Shown here piece after piece: positions 1 to 6,834 of a stretch of 11,229 nt of DNA. Source of the DNA: Methanomicrobiales archaeon (lineage in GTDB: Archaea; Halobacteriota; Methanomicrobia; Methanomicrobiales; Methanospirillaceae); assembly GCA_012798365.1 (NCBI GenBank), contig JAAZNH010000283.1:1-11229 (forward strand). The letters run 5' to 3'. A program made the translations under genes and the position numbers. The notes under the pieces are model-generated. The model made no database searches. It was given only the letters and a program-made list of their open reading frames with translations, and was not told the origin of the DNA. The stretch's first letter is position 1. Every line of letters starts with the position of its first letter.

Positions 1-26
1 ATAATCCTGCCCTTTTTGCACGAGCG

Positions 27-57
27 TTTATCATGTAGTAGAAATAATCGTGATAAA
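27..57. promoter_or_regulatory. Perfect 7-bp inverted repeat in the leader region, possible operator
   Basis: TTTATCA at 27-33 is mirrored by TGATAAA at 51-57, separated by 17 nt. Allowing one mismatch, the match extends two bases inward. The A/T-rich arms in a GC-rich genome, upstream of the six-gene operon, suggest a regulator-binding site or TATA-containing promoter region. No transcription start can be assigned from sequence alone, and the element could instead belong to the end of an unseen upstream gene. Confidence 0.3.
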
Positions 58-89
58 TCAACCTGCAGCTGATGATCCTGATGCCGTAT

Positions 90-109
90 ACCATTGCATG
101 GTTTTTTTT
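90..109 (+). terminator. Short hairpin followed by T8, terminator-like or attenuator-like
   Basis: ACCAT (90-94) and ATGGT (98-102) form a 5-bp stem around a TGC loop, and eight T residues follow at 102-109. Archaeal transcription commonly ends at such oligo-T tracts, so this may end an upstream transcript. A second, mutually exclusive pairing exists: TGGTT (99-103) with AACCA (110-114) around six T. The T tract could alternatively be part of a TATA element for the downstream operon. Confidence 0.35.
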
Positions 110-127
110 AACCACGGGAACGTCCAC

Positions 128-157
128 AAACCTGCCTGTTTCCCGCAGAGCAGGTTT
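128..157 (+). promoter_or_regulatory. 8-bp perfect inverted repeat just upstream of the HyfB-like gene
   Basis: AAACCTGC (128-135) pairs perfectly with GCAGGTTT (150-157) around a 14-nt loop, ending 29 nt before the first start codon. A further small pairing, CCCG (163-166) with CGGG (173-176), overlaps the G-rich stretch at 174-178 that is the only candidate ribosome-binding site for the gene at 187. This could be a structured 5' leader or an operator; which one is not decidable here. Confidence 0.35.
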
Positions 158-186
158 TACAACCCGGTCCCGCGGGGGAATGACAG

Positions 187-2130
187 ATGCCTGAACTCCT
201 CTTTGCCCTCGCCCTTGCCTGTCTCGCTGCCGGTATCATAATCCCGCTTCTCACGTCCCGGGCAGGCACCCGGGCCGGGCGGACTTTTGGGTATGCACTC
301 ACGATAGCAGCCTCAGTCTTTTCCGGCATCATTACCACGAGCATTCTCCTCTCGGGGGAACCGGTGTCGTTTGTCCTGTACCAGCCGTTTCCCTCCTTTT
401 CCATCGCGTTTGTCCTTGATCGCCTTGCCGCATTCTTTGTCCTCATCATTGCAGTTGTCTCCGGCTGTGTTTCGCTGTACGCGATCGAATACACCGAGCA
501 TCTCAGCGGGGGATCGCGCAGGAACCTCCTGTGCAGCTGCGCCAACCTCTTCATCCTCTCGATGGTGCTGGTTGTTGCATCGGCTAATACGCTTGCATTC
601 CTCTTCTTCTGGGAACTGATGGCGGCAAGCTCGTTCTTCCTCGTGATGTACGAGTATGCCGAACCGGAAACCCGCAAGGCCGGTATTTTTTATTTCATCA
701 TGACCCAGTTCTCGACCCTCTTTGTCCTGTTGGGAATTATCTCATTATATGGCGCAACCGGGTCGTTTGCCTTCACTTCCGTTGCCGGGATCTCGTCTCC
801 CCTCATCACGGCAGCGTTCATCTGCCTCTTTTTGGGTTTTTCCATAAAAGCCGGCATCATCCCCTTCCACAAGTGGCTCCCGTATGCCCACCCGGCAAGC
901 CCGTCCCCGATCTCGGCACTCATGTCGGCGGTTATGCTCAAAGTCGCGGTCTATGCTTTTATCCGGGTCCTCCTGGACGTCTTTGTCCTGGATCTCGCCA
1001 TGGGCCTTCTGATCCTTGCAGCCGGAACCGCGTCTGCAATCCTTGGCATCATCTATGCCCTCAAGGAACACGACATCAAGGCGATGCTCGCCTACAGCAG
1101 CATCGAGAACGTGGGGATCATCTTCATGGGCATCGGCCTCTTTGTCATCTTCACAAGCCAGAACCATCCTGCCCTTGCCATGATCAGCCTGCTTGGGGCA
1201 CTCTTCCACGCGCTCAACCATGCCCTCTTCAAGAGCCTGCTCTTCCTCACGGCAGGATCAGTAGTCCATGCCACCCACACCCGCGACATCGAGCACCTCG
1301 GGGGACTTGTCCACCGGATGCCCCGGACATCAGTGCTCTTCTTCATCGGATCCCTCTCCATTGCCGCACTCCCGCCGCTGAACGGGTTTGCCAGTGAATT
1401 TTTGATCTTCATCTCGTTCTTCTCGTCCGTCTCGGCAGTCGACCCGCTCCTCAAGGTCATCATGTTCATCTGCCTCTCGCTTTTTGCCCTTACCAGCGCC
1501 CTCTCGCTCGCCTGTTTTGTCAAGGCATTCGGATCGGTGTTCCTCGCCCTCCCGCGGTCAGCAGAAAGCGAACATGCGCATGAAGTACCGGCCCTGATGA
1601 TCGCCGGCCCTGCGCTCCTTGCAGCAGCCTGTATTATCCTTGGCCTCTTTGCCGCCCAGCTCTTCATGCTGGCAGGGTACAGCGTACCCATGCCGGATAT
1701 GCTCCTTGCCGGCATCCTGCTGCTCATCATGACCGGCCTGACCTTTGCAGCACTGTATGTTTCCGCATCACAAGAGACCCGGATCAGCGAGACATGGGGC
1801 TGCGGCACCCTCTCGCAGGGCCCGTCAACCGAGTACAGCGGCCACGGGTTCTCGGAGCCGCTGGACATCATCTTCTCCTCCATCTACCGGACGCGAATGA
1901 AAAACGAGCGCCGGTTCTTTGACCAGAAGAACTGCATCTTCATGGAAGGCACCGCAGAGATCCGGCTCATCAGGGTCTTTGAGGAGTACCTCTACCTGCC
2001 GGTGGCACGGGCATCGATGCAGGGCGCAACCGCCATCTCCCGGTTCCAGAACGGATGCCTTGACACCTACCTGCTGTATGTCTTCCTCACGGTGATTGCA
2101 ATCATCGTGTACCTGGGGTGGTTTTTATGA
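187..2130 (+). CDS. hyfB: HyfB-like antiporter subunit (NuoL/M family) of a hydrogenase-related membrane complex
   Basis: A 647-residue polytopic membrane protein of the proton-conducting NuoL/NuoM/MrpA family, close in size to E. coli HyfB. Visible family landmarks are the TM5 glutamate (E143 in FFWELM), the TM7 lysine K221 in SIKAG, the loop PFHKWLP with H228 and K229, a further lysine K252, the H341/H345/K349 block (FHALNHALFK) and the distal lysine K446 in CFVKAFG. These residues carry the ion-translocation relay in the family, so the subunit looks functional. The last 130 or so residues form a hydrophilic segment followed by one terminal membrane helix, as in HyfB. It is the first gene of the operon. 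The ATG at 187 is preceded by a G-rich stretch (174-178) as a weak ribosome-binding site. It ends in an ATGA overlap with the next gene. It probably moves protons or sodium, but the ion cannot be told from sequence. Confidence 0.9.
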   Translation: MPELLFALALACLAAGIIIPLLTSRAGTRAGRTFGYALTIAASVFSGIITTSILLSGEPVSFVLYQPFPSFSIAFVLDRLAAFFVLIIAVVSGCVSLYAIEYTEHLSGGSRRNLLCSCANLFILSMVLVVASANTLAFLFFWELMAASSFFLVMYEYAEPETRKAGIFYFIMTQFSTLFVLLGIISLYGATGSFAFTSVAGISSPLITAAFICLFLGFSIKAGIIPFHKWLPYAHPASPSPISALMSAVMLKVAVYAFIRVLLDVFVLDLAMGLLILAAGTASAILGIIYALKEHDIKAMLAYSSIENVGIIFMGIGLFVIFTSQNHPALAMISLLGALFHALNHALFKSLLFLTAGSVVHATHTRDIEHLGGLVHRMPRTSVLFFIGSLSIAALPPLNGFASEFLIFISFFSSVSAVDPLLKVIMFICLSLFALTSALSLACFVKAFGSVFLALPRSAESEHAHEVPALMIAGPALLAAACIILGLFAAQLFMLAGYSVPMPDMLLAGILLLIMTGLTFAALYVSASQETRISETWGCGTLSQGPSTEYSGHGFSEPLDIIFSSIYRTRMKNERRFFDQKNCIFMEGTAEIRLIRVFEEYLYLPVARASMQGATAISRFQNGCLDTYLLYVFLTVIAIIVYLGWFL

Positions 2131-3062
2131 ACGCTTCCTTTGTCCTGTACATGATCCTCAACACCCTGCTCGTCCTTGCCCTGGCCCCGCTCTTCATCAG
2201 CCTGATCAAGAAGGTGAAGGCCGCCACGCAGGGAAGGGCCGGACCGCCGCTCCTCCAGACCTATGCCACCATCGTAAAGCTGCTGAAAAAGGAAGTCGTG
2301 TACTCCCCCAACTCCTCGTGGATCATGCGCGTCACCCCGTATATCTCCATGGCGGCAATCCTTGTTGCAGCCCTGTTCGTGCCGCTCGCATTTGTGCCGG
2401 AGGAAGTCGGGGGAATCGGCAACATCATCCTGTTCCTGTACCTGCTGGCACTCGCAAAGTTCTTCACGGCCCTGGCCGGCCTCGATGCCGGCAGCTCGTT
2501 TGGCGGCATGGGCAGCTCGCGGGAGATGAGCATATCAGCCATCATCGAACCCACGACCATCATTGTCTTTGCCGCACTGGCGTTTGTCTTCAAGACCCTC
2601 AGCATCTTCGGGATGTTCTCGACCTCTGCAGGCGGGTTCCCGGCACCAACGCTCATCCTGATGGGGATCTCGCTTTTCATTATTATCATCGTCGAAACTT
2701 CGCGGATCCCGGTTGACAATCCCGAGACACATCTTGAACTGACCATGATCCATGAAGGCATGATCCTGGAGCAGTCCGGCCGTAACCTTGCCCTCATGGA
2801 ACTCTCGGCTGCAATCAAACTCACAGTCCTGATGGCGCTTCTCATCAACCTCCTCGCCCCCTTCGGCCTGGCAACCACCCTGACCGCCGCCGGGATCCTG
2901 CTTGCCGCAGTTCTCTTCCTCATCAAGGCCGGCATCCTTGCGATCATCATCGGCCTGTTTGAGTCCTCCATGTCGAAGATGCGGTTCTTCCGGCTGCCCA
3001 ATCTTTTTGCCATGGCGTTCTTCTTCTCGACCCTCGTAATCATCATCGAGGTGTTCTCATGA
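2127..3062 (+). CDS. hyfC: HyfC/NuoH-like membrane anchor subunit
   Basis: A 311-residue NuoH/HyfC/EchB-family protein, the subunit that joins the peripheral arm to the ion-pumping arm. Landmarks are QGRAGPPLLQTY followed by KLLKKE, the GSSREM motif, and the conserved ETSRIPVDNPETHLEL block followed by IHEGMILE and SGRNLALME. These acidic loops face the peripheral subunits in complex I. An in-frame GTG at 2118 would add three residues. The ATG at 2127 is preferred because it makes the ATGA overlap used throughout this operon and has GGGGTGG (2115-2121) at good ribosome-binding spacing. The motif set is complete, so nothing suggests decay in the membrane interface even though the peripheral partners lack cofactor ligands. 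Confidence 0.9.
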   Translation: MNASFVLYMILNTLLVLALAPLFISLIKKVKAATQGRAGPPLLQTYATIVKLLKKEVVYSPNSSWIMRVTPYISMAAILVAALFVPLAFVPEEVGGIGNIILFLYLLALAKFFTALAGLDAGSSFGGMGSSREMSISAIIEPTTIIVFAALAFVFKTLSIFGMFSTSAGGFPAPTLILMGISLFIIIIVETSRIPVDNPETHLELTMIHEGMILEQSGRNLALMELSAAIKLTVLMALLINLLAPFGLATTLTAAGILLAAVLFLIKAGILAIIIGLFESSMSKMRFFRLPNLFAMAFFFSTLVIIIEVFS

Positions 3063-3751
3063 GCGACGCAGCCCTGCTCCAGGAAGCGATCCGCGTCCTC
3101 TTTGTCGTTATTATCATCACGGCAGCCTACATCATTTCGACACGGAACCTCCTCTCGCTGGTATCCGCGTACGCGCTCCAGTCCCTGACGCTGGTCCTCA
3201 TTGCACTCTCGCTCTGGATGATCGAAGGAGCCCCGGTCCTCCTTGCCATTGCAGGAATCTCCCTCATCACAAAGACGCTGGTCATCCCGTACTTTATCGC
3301 AAACGTGCAGGAAAAGATCCGGATCAAGCGCGACATCGAGTTCCATTTCCTCAACCCGACCACATCCCTCCTGCTCTCGATGGCGATCATACTTGTTGTC
3401 TACATCGCCCTCTCGCATATCATGCAGGGCACCGAGGCACGGGAGAGCCTGTTCTTCTTCGGCGCCGTCCTTGGCATCTCGCTCATGATGATGGGCATGA
3501 TGGTTACGTTCTCGCGCAAACGGGCGATCACCAAGGTCCTGGGATACCTGACCATGGAGAACGGCGTCCTGCTCTTTGGCCTGTTTGTCACCGAACTGCC
3601 GTTCATTATCGAGTTTTTGATCATCATCGACCTGATCATCCTGGTCATCCTGACGACCATCCTGACCATCGGACTCGACTCGACCCTTGAGGATTACCAC
3701 AAGCGCCTCCACCGCTTCCATCTCGTGGAGGAGACGGAGGAAGGCCCATGA
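3059..3751 (+). CDS. hyfE: HyfE-like membrane subunit (NuoK-related)
   Basis: A 230-residue membrane protein with about six to seven hydrophobic segments, matching HyfE in size and order within hyf operons. The C-terminal half resembles NuoK: a helix pair with a buried glutamate, E167 in YLTMENG, and a second acidic pair in ELPFIIEFLIIID. The middle holds a charged cytoplasmic loop rich in Lys, Arg and Glu (QEKIRIKRDIEFHF). The tail is hydrophilic and acidic. The start overlaps the previous stop by ATGA, and its own stop overlaps the next start in the same way, implying translational coupling. NuoK-type glutamates take part in the charged axis of complex I, so the subunit probably takes part in ion translocation or its coupling. 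Confidence 0.85.
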   Translation: MSDAALLQEAIRVLFVVIIITAAYIISTRNLLSLVSAYALQSLTLVLIALSLWMIEGAPVLLAIAGISLITKTLVIPYFIANVQEKIRIKRDIEFHFLNPTTSLLLSMAIILVVYIALSHIMQGTEARESLFFFGAVLGISLMMMGMMVTFSRKRAITKVLGYLTMENGVLLFGLFVTELPFIIEFLIIIDLIILVILTTILTIGLDSTLEDYHKRLHRFHLVEETEEGP

Positions 3752-5229
3752 TCCTGCTTGCCCTTCTTTTCTGCCTGGTCCTTGCGCTCATCCTGATCGC
3801 GATCAGCCACACCGCATGGCAGATGAACAATGTCTGTATCGTCCTTGGGGGGACCTATGCTGCAGTGGCCGGGTTCATCCTCATGTTCATGCCCCTGCCG
3901 GTCACCACCTTCCTTGTCGCAAGCCAGTACTTCTTCATTGACCATCTTGGGATCTACGAAGTGCTGATAAGTGCCGTCATCTTCACGCTGGCAGCGGTAT
4001 ATGCACGGGGCTACGTGGACAACCTGCTCGAGAGCGGGGAACTGAACAAGGGTAGCCTGAAGCTCTTCTATGGTGCGTGGGTCCTCCTCCTGACCGTCAT
4101 CACCCTTGCATTCTTTGCCGACAACCTCGCCCTCTTCTGGATCCTTGCCGAGCTGACAACGATCATCTCTGCCATGCTGGTCGCAATTCTCTATGCCCGC
4201 GAGAACATTGATGCAGCCCTCAAGTACATCTTCATCGCGTCAGTCTCGATGCTCTTTGCGTTCGTGGGCCTCATCTTCCTCTTCGAGACCTCGCGGACCG
4301 TGCTTGGCGAAGGCACGCTGAACTGGACGGTTCTCATGCAGCATGCACCCCAGCTCCCGGCCGGGATGGTGGTGGCATCCTGCGCTCTTATCTTTGTCGG
4401 GTTTGCCGCAAAGTCCGGTATCTTCCCCTTCCACACCTGGCTTCCCGAGGCCCATGCAAAAGCGCCGTCTGCCGTGAGTGCGATCCTCTCCGGCGTCCTC
4501 TTAAACGTGGGCATCTACGGGATCATCCGCGTCTTTGCGATCGCCCACCAGACCCCGGCAGCCCGGGCCCTCTCCGGCATCCTCATGCTGCTGGGCATTC
4601 TCACCATCGCCATTGCCGCATTCTCGATGCTCCCGCAGAAGAACCTCAAGAAGATGGTTGCCTTTTCCAGTGTCGAGAACATGGGGATCCTGCTTGTGGG
4701 CATTGCGGTTGCAACCCCGCTTGCCATCTTCTGGGTGATCTTCCATATCATGGCCCACGCGTTCACCAAAGCCTCCCTCTTCCTCTCGGCAGGGATCCTT
4801 CACCGCCAGTACCGGAGCCATCTCTCCGCTGACGCGCCCGATGATATCGTGGACGTGTTCCGGTTCCAGCCGCTGGCCGCATGGGGCCTCATCATCGGCG
4901 GCCTTGCCATCACGGGCACCCCGCTCTTCCCGGTCTTTCTCTCCAAGCTCTTCATCCTCATCGAGCTCGGGGCGGTCTCTCTGTACCTTGTGGGCCTGGT
5001 CCTGGTGCTGCTCTTCATTGCGACCTGCGCTCTTGGGTACTTTGTGATCATTAACTTCACCCGCGTCACTCCAACAGGGCAGGCTCCTGAAGTGACACCC
5101 TATGCAACTCCCCTGACAATGCAGGGGCCGGTCGTCCTGCTCCTGGTCCTGGTCCTCGTGCTGGGCGTGGCATTCACGACCGGGGAAGTATCGTTCCTGA
5201 ACCAGATTGTTGCGGAGCTGAGGTTCTGA
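3748..5229 (+). CDS. hyfF: HyfF-like antiporter subunit (NuoN/M family)
   Basis: A 493-residue polytopic protein, the second large antiporter-like subunit. Landmarks are E135 (LAELTT, TM5 glutamate), K222 (AAKSGIFPFHTWLPEAHAKAPS, TM7 lysine and loop) and H333/H337/K341 (FHIMAHAFTKASLFLSAG). At position 253 the motif reads LLNVGIY, with Asn where NuoM and NuoN have Lys. From memory this Asn is usual in HyfF-type subunits, so it is not read as damage. The distal lysine expected near TM12 is not obvious. A strong GGAGG at 3736-3740 precedes the ATG at 3748. The stop overlaps the next start as TGATG (5227-5231). With the HyfB-like subunit, the complex has two full antiporter modules. Confidence 0.88.
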   Translation: MILLALLFCLVLALILIAISHTAWQMNNVCIVLGGTYAAVAGFILMFMPLPVTTFLVASQYFFIDHLGIYEVLISAVIFTLAAVYARGYVDNLLESGELNKGSLKLFYGAWVLLLTVITLAFFADNLALFWILAELTTIISAMLVAILYARENIDAALKYIFIASVSMLFAFVGLIFLFETSRTVLGEGTLNWTVLMQHAPQLPAGMVVASCALIFVGFAAKSGIFPFHTWLPEAHAKAPSAVSAILSGVLLNVGIYGIIRVFAIAHQTPAARALSGILMLLGILTIAIAAFSMLPQKNLKKMVAFSSVENMGILLVGIAVATPLAIFWVIFHIMAHAFTKASLFLSAGILHRQYRSHLSADAPDDIVDVFRFQPLAAWGLIIGGLAITGTPLFPVFLSKLFILIELGAVSLYLVGLVLVLLFIATCALGYFVIINFTRVTPTGQAPEVTPYATPLTMQGPVVLLLVLVLVLGVAFTTGEVSFLNQIVAELRF

Positions 5230-6824
5230 TGACGCACCAACAGACTCAACCCGGAGATACCAAAACCGCAGCCATCCTTGCAGAACTGCTCGGGTCCGGA
5301 ACCTTTGCCGCCCGGATCACGGCCGGGCAGAACGGCGAGTTCTATCTTGCCGTAACAGAAGAAGAGTTCACGCCGGCAATCGAGAGCCTTGCAGCGCGCA
5401 AATGCGTGCTTATCGGCCTGTTCTGCGTGCAGGACTTTTCCCCCCGTTCGCGGTTCTCGCTCCTGTACGTGTTCGAGAAGAAATCAAGCATCCTCATCCT
5501 CATCCGGGATTGTGCCGGCACCGCAACCTCCATTGCCCGGATCTTCCCTTCGGCAAACTGGTTCGAGCGGGAGTGCCGGGACGGGTTTGGCATTGAGTTT
5601 TCCGGCGCGTTTGACAAGCGCCGGCTCTTCCTCCACGAGACCTACCCGGAGCAGTTCCACCCGCTGACAAACGAGACGCCCAACCGGCCGGTTACCCCAA
5701 AAAAGCAGGTTGCCCCGGAGGAGGAATACCCGTTCCGGACCGTCCATGGCGAAGGGGTGTACCAGATCCCGGTCGGCCCGGTCCATGCCGGCATCATCGA
5801 GCCGGGCCATTTCCGGTTCAGTGTCATCGGCGAGACGATCTTCAACCTTGAGGTCCGGATGTTTTACAAGCACCGGGGTATCGAGAAACTTGCACAAGGA
5901 AAAACCCCGCAGGAATGTGTTGCGGTCGCTGAAGCGATCAGCGGCGATGAGTCGGTTGCACATGCCGTCGCACTCTGCATTGCCACCGAGAAGATCTCCG
6001 GCATCAGCATCCCGCCCCGTGCCCTGTACCTGAGGACCATCCTGCTCGAACTGGAACGGATGTACTCGCACCTTGGCGACCAGGCCGGCATGCTGGTCGA
6101 TGTGGCATTCCCGCTCGGGGCAAACCAGTTCTCTGTCCTGCGCGAAGACCTCATGCGGATGAATGCCATTCTTACCGGTTCCCGGTTCCTCAGAGGAGTC
6201 GTCACCCAGGGGGGTCTTACCAAGGACATCCGTAAGCAGGACCTGCAGGTCCTTTTGGATTTCATCCAAAAATTTACCCGGCGCTACCAGGTGGGCCTCA
6301 AGATCGTCCTCTCCACAACCTCGTTGCTGGACCGGTTTACAACAACCGGCCGTATCCCAAAAGAGCTGCTCCGCCCCCTGAATATCACCGGGCCGGCCGG
6401 CCGGGCATCCGGCGGGAAGGTGGATATACGGATCAGCCACCCGTACGGGATCTATGATACGGTGGTCCCGGTCCCCCGCCGCCTCCATGACGGGGATGTG
6501 CTTGCCCGGTTCACGGTCAAGGCAGCTGAAGTTCTGGATTCCGCACGGATGATCGAGCAGCTGATCACCGGATTGCCGGAAGGCCCGGTCCACACGGACC
6601 AGCCGGTCCGGGACGGGTACGCCCTTTCCGTTGTGGAATCCGCCCGCGGCCAGGACCTCTGCTGGCTCTGGGTGAGAAACGGGATGATCGAGCGGTACAA
6701 AGTGCGGACCGCCTCGTTCTGCAACTGGCAGGCAATCGAACATGCAGTTATCGGCGAGATTTTACCGGATTTCCCGGTCATCAACAAGAGCCTGAACCTC
6801 TCGTACGCCGGGACGGACCTGTGA
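5229..6824 (+). CDS. NuoC-NuoD fusion, HyfG-like large subunit lacking all four Ni-Fe cysteine ligands
   Basis: A 531-residue protein with a NuoC-like N-terminal domain (about 1-170; WFERE at 111-115 in the typical ANWFEREcrDgFGI block) fused to a NuoD/hydrogenase large-subunit domain (about 175-531; HRGIEK at 215-220, then LELERMYSHL and LREDLMRMN). In HycE/HyfG the first Ni-Fe motif reads RVCGICGFAH. Here the aligned residues are AISGDESVAH (236-245), so both cysteines are replaced, by S238 and E241. The C-terminal DPCYSC motif is replaced by NLSYAG, giving S525 and G528. The chain stops at TDL, where E. coli HycE is cut after CTDR by its maturation protease, so no processing extension exists. 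It therefore cannot bind a standard Ni-Fe(CN)2CO site. It fits the Ehr (energy-converting hydrogenase-related) class. Fold retention and the intact operon argue for a working non-hydrogenase role. Confidence 0.9.
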   Translation: MTHQQTQPGDTKTAAILAELLGSGTFAARITAGQNGEFYLAVTEEEFTPAIESLAARKCVLIGLFCVQDFSPRSRFSLLYVFEKKSSILILIRDCAGTATSIARIFPSANWFERECRDGFGIEFSGAFDKRRLFLHETYPEQFHPLTNETPNRPVTPKKQVAPEEEYPFRTVHGEGVYQIPVGPVHAGIIEPGHFRFSVIGETIFNLEVRMFYKHRGIEKLAQGKTPQECVAVAEAISGDESVAHAVALCIATEKISGISIPPRALYLRTILLELERMYSHLGDQAGMLVDVAFPLGANQFSVLREDLMRMNAILTGSRFLRGVVTQGGLTKDIRKQDLQVLLDFIQKFTRRYQVGLKIVLSTTSLLDRFTTTGRIPKELLRPLNITGPAGRASGGKVDIRISHPYGIYDTVVPVPRRLHDGDVLARFTVKAAEVLDSARMIEQLITGLPEGPVHTDQPVRDGYALSVVESARGQDLCWLWVRNGMIERYKVRTASFCNWQAIEHAVIGEILPDFPVINKSLNLSYAGTDL

Positions 6825-6834
6825 GGGAACAACC

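Noticed and set aside
2261..3721. Long open frame on the minus strand (486 codons) across the HyfC- and HyfE-like genes
   Set aside because: It is antisense to two well-recognised genes and its translation is low-complexity and highly charged, as expected from mirrored codon bias in GC-rich DNA.
4501..4509. Asn253 in the HyfF-like protein where NuoM and NuoN have a lysine
   Set aside because: It looked like a lost pump residue, but as far as I recall Asn is normal here in HyfF-type subunits, so it is not reported as damage.
5484..6743. Long open frame on the minus strand (419 codons) across the large-subunit gene
   Set aside because: It is antisense to a clear NuoC-NuoD gene; the product resembles no family and is a codon-bias shadow.
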